Shown here piece after piece: positions 9,523 to 17,863 of a DNA stretch of 64,000 bases. A model generated the notes under the pieces. It worked only from the letters and a program-made list of their open reading frames with translations. It searched no databases and was not told the origin of the DNA. Positions within the stretch are counted from its first letter, which is position 1. The number at the start of each line of letters is the position of its first letter. A program made the translations under genes and the position numbers. Location: assembly GCF_900890425.1 (NCBI RefSeq), contig NZ_CAAHFG010000001.1, positions 3,472,001 through 3,536,000 on the forward strand. Direction: 5' to 3'. This DNA comes from Pontiella desulfatans (GTDB lineage Bacteria; Verrucomicrobiota; Kiritimatiellia; Kiritimatiellales; Pontiellaceae).

Positions 9523-12025
9523 ATTCGTTCCTTTTTAATTCATAAGACTCGGCATAGCTGAAGACGCGCAGTGCGGATTCAGCCTGCTTCAAGGATATCG
9601 GTTGTTCGAAAACCACGTCAATTTCGCGCGGTTCGTTCGGCCATAGATCAATAAAATTATCGCTTAGGGTAAATCGCCCGCAATCGTCGAAGTCGAGCAT
9701 GACCTTGGGCGAAACATGCCCGGCGGAGATTACAACACGCGCCGTGCAATCCGAAGTCTGGCTGATTTCCGAGCAAATCCCCGCCTGCTTAAACTCCATC
9801 TGCTTCGGAGCGCAGAAATAGAGCGAGTGTTCGGACTGCGGCTGCCCCACGGCGGATAAGCGGGTGCGCAACACAAAGCGGCTGCGGTCGCTGCTATCGA
9901 AAATGTCCGTAAAATCCCGCTTTAGCTGGCAACACGAAACACCCGGCTCAAGCTCCACCGCCGTCTGCCCCTCCAACTGGACCGATCCATCGTCGACCCG
10001 GAACAGGATCCAATCAAGAATTCCTTCCCCCGCGGGGAGTCCGGCATCATAAACCGTCCAGAGTTCTGCCCCGTGAACCGTTGAAACAATCGTGTTCGAG
10101 GTCACAAGCATCTGCTCTTCGCCCAGCCACTTGGCCGAAACCGAACACGGTGCGAAAAAGCGTCTGGCCTCATATTGAAGCGCGCGCCAGCGCCCATCAA
10201 ACTCCATGCCCGACCAGGAGATGGCGGGCCAGAAATCATTCATCTGCCAATACAAAGCGCCCATGGTTTGCGGCATACTGCGCCGTGTATGCTCCACAAC
10301 CATCCGCACATAGAACGCCTGCACCAGCTGGGACAGATAGGCCGTCGCTGCGTAATCCTTCGGCATTCGGTGAAGCTGCATCATATAGTTATAGTTGACC
10401 CGCGTCGCCTCCCCGCGCTTTTGACGATGCATCATTTCGGGACCTGTAATGTTTAGGTCGCTGACAAAACCGTTGAGCATGGATGGGTGAGGATAGGCCT
10501 GCATGCCGAATTCCGACAGGAATCGCGTCTCCAGTTTCGAGACATTCTCGATCGGGGTCCCATACATCACATTATCCCAATAGTGCGCATCGCCGCTCTC
10601 CGGGTTGTTCGGATCGCCGAGATCAAACCCTTCCGGATTGAAGGCGGATCCCGGAATATACGCCATGCCGGGGCTGAATTCCTCTACCGCATCGGGCAGC
10701 AAGTGGTTAAAAAGCGTATCATAGTTTTTCACGCGCTCATCATCTTTGCCGACCATGCAGTACGCCATATATTCCATCTCATTGTTCCCGCACCAAAGCC
10801 CGATATGAGCATGATGCCGGAGCCGCGTCACCTGATAGGCGGCTTCACGCTGAATGGAGTGATACAGCTCATCCGTCGGATAATAGGCATTGGCAAACAT
10901 GAAATCCTGCCAGACGATGATGCCGTTTTCCGCACACGCGTCATAAAACGCATCATCCTCGTAAAGCCCGCCGCCCCAGTTGCGCACCATATTCATATTC
11001 GACGCACGGGCGCTTCCAATCAACTCCCGGTACTGCTCCGTCGTCACCTCGCTGTAAAAAGGATTCGCCGGAATCCAATTGGATCCCTTGGCAAAAACAG
11101 GAACCCCGTTCACCACAAACTGAAAGCTGGCACCCCACTGATCCGGCTTCTGCTCCAGTTTGACATCACACAAAGCAATACGCCGCTCCCAGACATCAAC
11201 CGGAGCCTCTCCATCCAGCAACGAAACCCGCAGCTGATAAAGCGGCTGCTCGCCAAGGCCATTGCACCACCACAACTGCGGATCTTTTACGTCGAGCTCA
11301 AACGCCGCCCCGGCCGCCTCGATCTGTGCGGCACATTCATTCTCAAAAAACAGCTCCACGCGATACTGGGCGGAAGCATCCTCTTCCGCCAGCTCCGGCG
11401 AGAGCTTGAGCGTAACGCACGCCGGATCGACATCCTGCTCAATCAGAACTGAATCAATGCGGTTGCGGGACCGAAGTTCCAGTCGGATCGGACGGTAGAT
11501 ACCGGTATTAAATAACGCCGGCCCCCAGTCCCAGCCAAACGAACATTGCGCCGTGCGCACATACTCGCGGCCCGCACCGAATTCAGAACCCATCACATCC
11601 AGCGGCTGAGGGCCGCGCTCACGCGCCACCTCCAGAATGCTTCGAAAAACGATGCGCAGCTCATTTTCCCCTGCACGAACCGCATTCCGGATATCCACAC
11701 GATGCCCCAAAAACATATTGTCGGATTCCAAGACACCCTGACTGTTTACATAGACTGCCGCCACGGTATCCAGGCCTTCGCAGACCAGTTCAACAACCGC
11801 CTCTTCCAGATCCGCAGCGCTCAGCGAAAAGGTGCGGGTATAGACCCAATCCTTTTCAGCGACCCATCGCACTTCGTTTTCGTTGGTTCCCACAAACGGG
11901 TCGGGGATCTGCCCGTTCCGCAGCAAATCCGTCTGCACGCAGCCGGGCACGCGGGCCGGCCAGGTTGCCGATTCGCCGGATTCGCAAAGCAGCCAATCCC
12001 CATTTAAGTCAATCGTCTTGATCAT
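9428..12025 (-). CDS. Beta-mannosidase, GH2 family
   Basis: 865-residue glycoside hydrolase of the GH2 beta-mannosidase type. It has an N-terminal sugar-binding jelly roll (WPARVPGCVQTDLL), CSFGWDWGP near 161, an Ig-like domain, then a TIM barrel. The acid/base is Glu416 in CGNNE and the nucleophile is Glu505 in FLSEFGMQ. There is no signal peptide, so it acts in the cytoplasm on imported mannosides. It starts 2 bp after the upstream symporter stop. The last ~32 codons run through the ribosome-binding site and signal peptide of the next gene in a different frame, which looks like read-through after loss of the ancestral stop near SYAESY. Family call is firm; beta-mannoside specificity is by resemblance. 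Confidence 0.93.
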   Translation of the reverse strand: MIKTIDLNGDWLLCESGESATWPARVPGCVQTDLLRNGQIPDPFVGTNENEVRWVAEKDWVYTRTFSLSAADLEEAVVELVCEGLDTVAAVYVNSQGVLESDNMFLGHRVDIRNAVRAGENELRIVFRSILEVARERGPQPLDVMGSEFGAGREYVRTAQCSFGWDWGPALFNTGIYRPIRLELRSRNRIDSVLIEQDVDPACVTLKLSPELAEEDASAQYRVELFFENECAAQIEAAGAAFELDVKDPQLWWCNGLGEQPLYQLRVSLLDGEAPVDVWERRIALCDVKLEQKPDQWGASFQFVVNGVPVFAKGSNWIPANPFYSEVTTEQYRELIGSARASNMNMVRNWGGGLYEDDAFYDACAENGIIVWQDFMFANAYYPTDELYHSIQREAAYQVTRLRHHAHIGLWCGNNEMEYMAYCMVGKDDERVKNYDTLFNHLLPDAVEEFSPGMAYIPGSAFNPEGFDLGDPNNPESGDAHYWDNVMYGTPIENVSKLETRFLSEFGMQAYPHPSMLNGFVSDLNITGPEMMHRQKRGEATRVNYNYMMQLHRMPKDYAATAYLSQLVQAFYVRMVVEHTRRSMPQTMGALYWQMNDFWPAISWSGMEFDGRWRALQYEARRFFAPCSVSAKWLGEEQMLVTSNTIVSTVHGAELWTVYDAGLPAGEGILDWILFRVDDGSVQLEGQTAVELEPGVSCCQLKRDFTDIFDSSDRSRFVLRTRLSAVGQPQSEHSLYFCAPKQMEFKQAGICSEISQTSDCTARVVISAGHVSPKVMLDFDDCGRFTLSDNFIDLWPNEPREIDVVFEQPISLKQAESALRVFSYAESYELKRNEYDELEKKYDPGGFDRPRYECAKPVGVKSSVC

Positions 12026-12027
12026 TT

Positions 12028-13425
12028 TTAAGCTTTTCTCTTCTCTAAAATCGCACGCGTTTCATAGGCGCGTTTTTCCGTGATTGGATACGCCCAGATC
12101 AGATAGGCCGCGATGCCGAATCCCAGCGTGGGAATCGCCACAAAAAGCAGGCGCATCATCAAAAAAGTATTCGGGAGCTGCGCCGCGGCCAGATCAATAT
12201 CAAAGCCTGAAAAATCGAGGCTTAGCCCCCCGATCAACAGAGCCAGCGAAACCCCCAGCTTCATCAGCCAGCCATACACAGCACCAAACATGCCCTCCCG
12301 CCGCACACCGTGCGTGCATTCATCATCATCGCAGACATCCGGCAGCATTGAGGGAATCAACAGCCAGAGCGCGGCACCAAACCCCGGAGCCATAATCGCG
12401 GTCGGCAGCAACGCCAGATAGGGCATCGACGGCGTATAGCAGAACCAGCGCAATGCCGTCCCCAAAACAGCCAGCAGCAGCAGCCCCAGCAACGTGCGGC
12501 GCTTGCCGATCCGTGTGGCAATCATCGTGATGACCGGGATGCTGATGGCACTGATGGCCAGGTTGAGCGTTCCGTTGGTGCCGTGCAGGACGGCGCCGGC
12601 GCCCTTGTCGCCAGCGTAGATATAATAAACGATCAGATAGAACCCCAGCACATCCACCATCAGGAAACTGGTAAAGGCGGCGACCAACGTTCCGCACAAC
12701 TTGAGAAATGGCTTGTGCTTCAGACAGGCCCCGGCACTCTTGAGCAAAGGGATCCGCTCCTGCTTCGGCGCCGGATAGCGATCCTTGCAGGCGAGCGCGG
12801 GAATCACGCCGAAAATCAGCAACAGAGCCCCTAAACCCGCCCCGACATAACGCGCCGCCTCAACGGTATCGGAGAAAATATCCAACTCGAGCAGTTTGAA
12901 TAACCAGGGAGCCAGAAATCCGGCCAGCGTCGCAACCAGACTGCGGTACGACATCAGCCGCGTGCGCTCGTGGTAATCGTGCGTCATCTCGAGTCCCATT
13001 GCCATCCAGGGAACCAGAAAAATGGTCACGCCCGTAAAAAAGAGCAAGGAGGTCGCAAGGAAATAGGCGAAATATTGCATTTCACTCCAGCCGCGCCCCA
13101 TCATCCACATCAGTGCAAAAGCCAGCCCCTGTATAAAAGCGCCACAGAGAATGTACGGACGACGACGCCCCCAGCGCGAATGCGTATTGTCCGAAATCCC
13201 GCCCATCAGCGGATCACTGAAAGCATCCCACAGGCGCGGAATAAACAAGGCAATGCCCACCAGCGTCGGGCTGACCCCCAACCCCATGTTCAAAACCGGG
13301 TTGGCCAGATTATGCACCGAACAACCGATAATCGAATCGGCGACCGCGCCGGAACTGTAGGCAAGCTTCTGACCAACCGGTATTTTATCTTCCTTCGCCG
13401 TCAAGTGGTGGTTTTCTTTACTCAT
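12028..13425 (-). CDS. GPH-family sugar:cation symporter (MFS fold)
   Basis: 465-residue membrane transporter of the glycoside-pentoside-hexuronide:cation symporter family. Evidence is KLAYSSGAVADS at the N-terminus, RLWDAFSDPLMGGISDNTHSRWGRRRPYIL in loop 2-3 (given here by position, about residues 60-90), and roughly twelve hydrophobic segments. The ATG at 13425 is chosen over an upstream in-frame one at 13488 because AAAAGGG lies just before it and the family start is conserved. Heads the run containing GH2, beta-helix and sulfatase genes, so its substrate is probably the oligosaccharide they release. A conserved leader element sits 38-89 bp upstream. Paralogue: 39846-41255. Confidence 0.9.
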   Translation of the reverse strand: MSKENHHLTAKEDKIPVGQKLAYSSGAVADSIIGCSVHNLANPVLNMGLGVSPTLVGIALFIPRLWDAFSDPLMGGISDNTHSRWGRRRPYILCGAFIQGLAFALMWMMGRGWSEMQYFAYFLATSLLFFTGVTIFLVPWMAMGLEMTHDYHERTRLMSYRSLVATLAGFLAPWLFKLLELDIFSDTVEAARYVGAGLGALLLIFGVIPALACKDRYPAPKQERIPLLKSAGACLKHKPFLKLCGTLVAAFTSFLMVDVLGFYLIVYYIYAGDKGAGAVLHGTNGTLNLAISAISIPVITMIATRIGKRRTLLGLLLLAVLGTALRWFCYTPSMPYLALLPTAIMAPGFGAALWLLIPSMLPDVCDDDECTHGVRREGMFGAVYGWLMKLGVSLALLIGGLSLDFSGFDIDLAAAQLPNTFLMMRLLFVAIPTLGFGIAAYLIWAYPITEKRAYETRAILEKRKA

Positions 13426-13462
13426 GCGTTCGACCCTTTTATCAATCAATGAGGGGAAAAGA

Positions 13463-13514
13463 GTCTCAAAAACGGCCACACACCGCAACCCACGGATGAC
13501 GCACCTGTTGCGCC
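13463..13514 (-). promoter_or_regulatory. Shared leader element, copy C (symporter)
   Basis: Read on the minus strand: GGCGCAACAGGTGCG, a variable ~10 nt, GTTGCGGTGTG, then GGCCGTTTTTGAGAC. It matches the elements before both GH38-like genes (13793-13845, 17734-17786). It lies 38-89 bp upstream of the symporter start, in sense orientation. GCAAC and GTTGC can pair around a ~17-nt loop in all copies. It may be a promoter/operator module or a structured 5' leader. Confidence 0.6.
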
Positions 13515-13569
13515 AGCCTCCATGGTTTGGAAGTTCTTGGACGGGATAACAGGATCAAATAGGATGATT

Positions 13570-13606
13570 TTCCAACGGTTGGAAGAATCTATTCCAATGA
13601 TTGGAG
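13570..13606. repeat. Two iterated 15-bp palindromes
   Basis: TTCCAACGGTTGGAA at 13570-13584 (exact TTCCAANNNTTGGAA) and TTCCAATGATTGGAG at 13592-13606 (one mismatch). A half-related copy is at 13517-13533. They sit in the divergent gap between the symporter and the first GH38-like gene. Confidence 0.8.
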
Positions 13607-13792
13607 CCGACAAAACCGAGCCCCTAACCGCCCAGTAGACGACCCAGGCCTCACTTCACGCATCCTCCGGACTCAACGGGTTTAACGCTTTAACGAGCGT
13701 CAGCCTCTGAACCGCAAACCCGGAATTTAAAACAAATGGTGAATTAGGCAAGCCGCCCCCCACTCCAAAAGGCCCGCACCTCGCACGACAGG

Positions 13793-13845
13793 GGCGCAAC
13801 AGGTGCGCTCTTGTCGGATTGCGGTGTGGTGCCGTTTTTTGAGAC
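13793..13845 (+). promoter_or_regulatory. Shared leader element, copy A (GH38-like 1)
   Basis: GGCGCAACAGGTGCG, variable segment, ATTGCGGTGTGGTGCC, then GTTTTTTGAGAC, ending 69 bp before the ATG at 13915. Matches copies B and C. Downstream similarity with copy B continues (CCGTTGCCTGAATAAAGGAA) up to the start codon, showing that the leader was duplicated along with the gene. Confidence 0.6.
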
Positions 13846-13914
13846 GGTTGGTTGCTTTAAAGTCCGTTGCCTGAATAAAGGAAGCCACCTGACGGCAAAA
13901 AAAGGATACATATT

Positions 13915-16900
13915 ATGAAACGATTGAGCTTGGCAGCACTTCTAGGCATCGCATTTAATTTAGGTTTGTTTTGCTGTAATAGTGCGGCAGCAGCTGATCA
14001 AGCGGGCTCGGAGTTGTCCTCCGAAAAGGCGAAGAAGGTTTTGATCTTTTATGACAGTGCCTATCCGACCTGGGGCTATTTGCCCTGGTTTTTATATGAC
14101 CCGCTGATCCGTTCTGAAGTGAATGTTGAGGTGGATAAAGTTTATGCAGGTCAGGGAGAAACTGACCCGTTGAAATATATTAAAGCCGGTGCTGATTTGC
14201 AATCAGATGATGCAGGTACCGCGACCACTCCGATGCTAACCGAGCAAATCATCTCATCGTATGATTTGGTTATTGTTCCGTATCCTCACACCATTAAGAA
14301 CGAATATATCAATGACCTTTTAAATTATGTAGACAACAACGGTGCGTTATTGCTCGTTCAGCCCACATTTGAGTCCCCGACCCAGGCCGCCCGGTTCTTG
14401 AGCAAACAGGGGATTGCATTGAAAGGGATCGCGGATCAAACGCCGGCGTCTTCCTTGCTGACCGATCATCCGTCTGCGAGAATATTAGGTCTTCCCGAAG
14501 GGACCAGTGTTTATCCGCATCGGACGTGGCTGCCGCACGTGAGATTTGACCCGGGCCAGAGTACGGTCCTGACCCAGGTGGGTTTGGGAGGGGCCCCCGA
14601 CCTGTTTGTGAGTGCAAACGGGAGGCTGGGCCTGGCTGCCACTGACATTTTCAGTGATTTGGATGCTCATGTCCGAAATGCGAAGGAGTACGCTCAGTAC
14701 AAAGCGAACATTGGGCATCTCATGGTCAATACATTCAGATCTCTTTTAGGCATTGAATTTTTTGATCAGCCGGTACAAGCGCCGATGCGGAGGTGGAGCG
14801 AAATGTTCTACGCGTATGCTTCCAGCAGGGACTATGTATTGCTGGCCCAGCAAGAAGAGCCGTTTTCGGAAAGGTTATCCGCCGAAAAGTTGATGCGGAT
14901 GCTTGATAAAGCCGACCATGGAATCGGGCAGGCCGCGAGCCTGTTTGTTCAAGGGAAATTTGATGAAGGAAAAGCTGCATATAATTCAAGTGTGAAGCTT
15001 TTATCCGAGTGCATGGATCAAATGACCAGCGTAAAGCGCTATATGATCCGGGGCTGGCACTCGAGCGTCCTGACTCCCGATTATTATGGCGGGGGCTTGT
15101 TGGGTTTCGCGGAACCCGAGTACCAGGACCACCTGATGCAGTGGATGGAAAAACAATTAGGCTGGTGCGAACGTACGGGCGCAAGACGGCTCATGAACGT
15201 ATACCCCTGTGACTTGCAGTTGCTGGTCAAATATTACCCCGATGAATTCAAGCGGTTTAGCAAAGGGATAAAAGATGGTTATTTGGAATCCGTGCACGGC
15301 ATTTATTCCGCCGCCTTTCTTCCGATCCTATCAGAAGAAAGTAATGTGCGGCAGTTTGCTTATGGGTTGCCCGTATTTGAAGATACCCTTGGCGAAAAAG
15401 TGCAAACGTATGCGACCCCGCGAGATCATTTCGATTACCACCCCCAGCTACCCCAACTATTAAATAACTTCGGATATAAACAGGCCATTTTGCATTCCGG
15501 ATGGTTAGGGGAGATCAAGCGTATCCGAGCGGATAAGATCATGTGGCGTGGCTTAGATGGCTCGGCCATTGAAGCGTGTCCTCAATATGAAGGGATTCGA
15601 AAACCGTTATTTTTGGCTCACCCTGAGAACATTGCAAAAGCTGATAAAATGGGCTACAAGACGATTCTCCTGGGAGATACGCTGGATGCGACCTGCCCGC
15701 TCTACCCGGTCAAGATCCCCAGTGAAAAGGAACTCACTCTGATCAACCCGATTGCTCCCATTGCAGGGACCTGGGTCACGGCGAAAGAGTTTTTTGAACT
15801 AACTCCCAAAGCCGAGCAATCGGTTTTCCTGGGCGTGGATGATTTGTGGGCGTGTCGAATCGATATCTGGTCCAGCTGGGGCTGTCTGAATCAGCACGCG
15901 GAATGGAATCGAACGACTGAGAATAAAATCCTGGCAGCAGAGAAATTAAGCGCAATGGCGGCGGTGTTAGGCAAAATGCCGAGCACGGATTTAATGAAAA
16001 CAAAGGAACAGCTGGATGAATCCTGGCAGACCCTGCTGCGGACCCAGGATCACATGTTTTATGGTCCTGTGAATTACGCAAATCAGGTGCCGCCTGTGTC
16101 CGTCAAACCAGGGGAAGAGAAAGCCGGCGGGCACGCTTGGGGATATGATCGCGAAATATTGCCGAGGTCATCTGCAACGCCTGGCGGTATGGAAAATTAT
16201 ACCGAGGACTTAGGACCGAATTACGCCGGACCAATGATCCCGGTCAATCGGTACAACCGGGTAAAAGAGTTCATCAAAGAGACCCAGGGGACCGCCGATA
16301 CCATTGCAGGCAAAGCATTCCGCGAGCTGTCCGGAGAAGTGACCGCCCCGCCGCGGGATAAGAGTGTGATCCCCCTTCTGGTGTTCAATCAACTTGGCTG
16401 GGACAAAGGCAATTATGTCGAGTTTGAAAAAAGCTTCAGTCAGGGGGAGGTCTTCCACTTTAACTTAAATGATGGAAGCAAGGATGTCTCGTATCAGGTC
16501 GTCTCGGAGGACCGGTACGCGGATGGTTCTGTTAAACGGGTTAAGGCGCTGTTTTGGGCGGATATTCCATCCCTCGGCTATAAAACCTATTACCTGAACC
16601 CCTCGACAGAAAAACCGGCCCCCGTGGTGGCGAAGTCATTGCAAACGGGCCCGGCTCGTTTGGAGAACGATTACTACCTGGTTGAAATTAATTCTGAGAA
16701 TGGCGGTATAAGCCGTATTTTCGATAAAACACTCGGGATTGAAATGCTTGATTCAAACCGGGTCGGCAACGAGCTGTTTTCTCCCTCTCAGCCCTCGGCT
16801 CGTTCTTCTGACGAAGCGGCAACGGTTGAACTCATTGAACAGGGCCCGTTGAGGTCCACGATCCGTATCCGGTCAAAGGTTGGGGCCGCACCGTATGAAT

Positions 16901-17652
16901 GTTTGGTTCGCCTCTATGACAACATGAAACGGATTGATTTTGATTTGACCGTCGATTATGGCAAAGAGGGAATGAACTTTGGCAGGAACGGGATGAAATT
17001 TGGCGAGATCGAAGACCGCTATACAGGATTATTTGTTCAGTTCCCGTTAAATTTCAGGGGCAAACTATACATCAACCAGCCCTTTGGGCTGTACGAGACA
17101 CAAAAAGAACGGCAGGTCACGACGGATTTTGCCGATTTATACCAAGGGCAATATGGTCTGTCGCTTATCCACAGGAATTCGCCGTCCTATAGATATCGGA
17201 ACGGCATTCTATCGATCTGCTTAACCCGTGCGCGACCCTATGTCGTTGGAAAACAGAACTATCAGTATTCCATCTATACCCACAAAGAGGATCCCTTCCG
17301 GGCAGATGCATATACGGTTGCAAAAAGTGTAAATACGCCGTTTATCGTCTACTGGCCTGATACGCTGCCGGCAGAGCAACAGCAGGCATTCTCGTTCCTC
17401 TCCATTAACCAGCCAAATATCGTATTGTCCGCGCTCTATTATGAGGGGGATACCATATATATCCGGTTTTATGAGAGAAGTGGTAAGAAAACGAAAGTCG
17501 GCATCAATCTGCCTTACCTCAAATCCGCCGAATATAACCAGGTCAAATTGAATCACGAAAAGGTCCGTGAAATAAAAAGTAGAAACGGAAAAACGAAGCT
17601 TGAGTTTGAGCCTTGGGAGATCGTGACCATTGCCATCAGCGGTGCGTTGTAA
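13915..17652 (+). CDS. Secreted GH38-like (alpha-mannosidase-related) protein, copy 1
   Basis: 1245 residues. A signal peptide covers about 1-27 (LLGIAFNLGLFCCNSAAAA; the LFCC could also be a lipobox). The first ~280 residues look like a class-I glutamine-amidotransferase-like/trehalose-utilisation type domain (KKVLIFYDSAYP..., LVIVPYPHTI, VDNNGALLLV). A GH38-like core follows. EESNVRQFAYG and RDHFDYHPQLPQLLNNFGY correspond to the GH38 segment holding the nucleophile, with an Asp present. The canonical HxHWD metal motif is absent. LRTQDHM resembles the later His motif, and ARLENDYYLVEINSENGG starts the GH38 C-terminal beta-sandwich. Likely acts on alpha-mannosides or a related sugar, but the altered metal site makes the activity uncertain. 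Very similar to 17864-21544. Confidence 0.82.
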   Translation: MKRLSLAALLGIAFNLGLFCCNSAAAADQAGSELSSEKAKKVLIFYDSAYPTWGYLPWFLYDPLIRSEVNVEVDKVYAGQGETDPLKYIKAGADLQSDDAGTATTPMLTEQIISSYDLVIVPYPHTIKNEYINDLLNYVDNNGALLLVQPTFESPTQAARFLSKQGIALKGIADQTPASSLLTDHPSARILGLPEGTSVYPHRTWLPHVRFDPGQSTVLTQVGLGGAPDLFVSANGRLGLAATDIFSDLDAHVRNAKEYAQYKANIGHLMVNTFRSLLGIEFFDQPVQAPMRRWSEMFYAYASSRDYVLLAQQEEPFSERLSAEKLMRMLDKADHGIGQAASLFVQGKFDEGKAAYNSSVKLLSECMDQMTSVKRYMIRGWHSSVLTPDYYGGGLLGFAEPEYQDHLMQWMEKQLGWCERTGARRLMNVYPCDLQLLVKYYPDEFKRFSKGIKDGYLESVHGIYSAAFLPILSEESNVRQFAYGLPVFEDTLGEKVQTYATPRDHFDYHPQLPQLLNNFGYKQAILHSGWLGEIKRIRADKIMWRGLDGSAIEACPQYEGIRKPLFLAHPENIAKADKMGYKTILLGDTLDATCPLYPVKIPSEKELTLINPIAPIAGTWVTAKEFFELTPKAEQSVFLGVDDLWACRIDIWSSWGCLNQHAEWNRTTENKILAAEKLSAMAAVLGKMPSTDLMKTKEQLDESWQTLLRTQDHMFYGPVNYANQVPPVSVKPGEEKAGGHAWGYDREILPRSSATPGGMENYTEDLGPNYAGPMIPVNRYNRVKEFIKETQGTADTIAGKAFRELSGEVTAPPRDKSVIPLLVFNQLGWDKGNYVEFEKSFSQGEVFHFNLNDGSKDVSYQVVSEDRYADGSVKRVKALFWADIPSLGYKTYYLNPSTEKPAPVVAKSLQTGPARLENDYYLVEINSENGGISRIFDKTLGIEMLDSNRVGNELFSPSQPSARSSDEAATVELIEQGPLRSTIRIRSKVGAAPYECLVRLYDNMKRIDFDLTVDYGKEGMNFGRNGMKFGEIEDRYTGLFVQFPLNFRGKLYINQPFGLYETQKERQVTTDFADLYQGQYGLSLIHRNSPSYRYRNGILSICLTRARPYVVGKQNYQYSIYTHKEDPFRADAYTVAKSVNTPFIVYWPDTLPAEQQQAFSFLSINQPNIVLSALYYEGDTIYIRFYERSGKKTKVGINLPYLKSAEYNQVKLNHEKVREIKSRNGKTKLEFEPWEIVTIAISGAL

Positions 17653-17733
17653 GGTTCATAGACCAGATAGGACTCAAGAACATCAGATAAGATAGAGATA
17701 CACATATCGGGCCGCGCACGTTGTCTGCCGTTC

Positions 17734-17786
17734 GGCGCAACAGGTGCGCCCCTCTCAAGTTGCGGTATGGTGCCGTTTTTTGAGAC
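17734..17786 (+). promoter_or_regulatory. Shared leader element, copy B (GH38-like 2)
   Basis: GGCGCAACAGGTGCG, variable segment, GTTGCGGTATGGTGCC, then GTTTTTTGAGAC, ending 78 bp before the chosen start at 17864. Same element as at 13463-13514 and 13793-13845. Confidence 0.6.
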
Positions 17787-17804
17787 GCTGGTTGCTCTAA
17801 TGAA

Positions 17805-17822
17805 GGCAACGGATCCGTTGCC
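17805..17822. promoter_or_regulatory. Perfect 18-bp palindrome
   Basis: GGCAACGGATCCGTTGCC is a complete inverted repeat, 41-59 bp before the second GH38-like gene. The matching place in the copy 1 leader keeps only the right arm (CCGTTGCC). It could be an operator or an RNA hairpin. Confidence 0.45.
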
Positions 17823-17863
17823 TGAATAAAGGAAACCACCATTTGACGGCAAAAAAGGTAACG

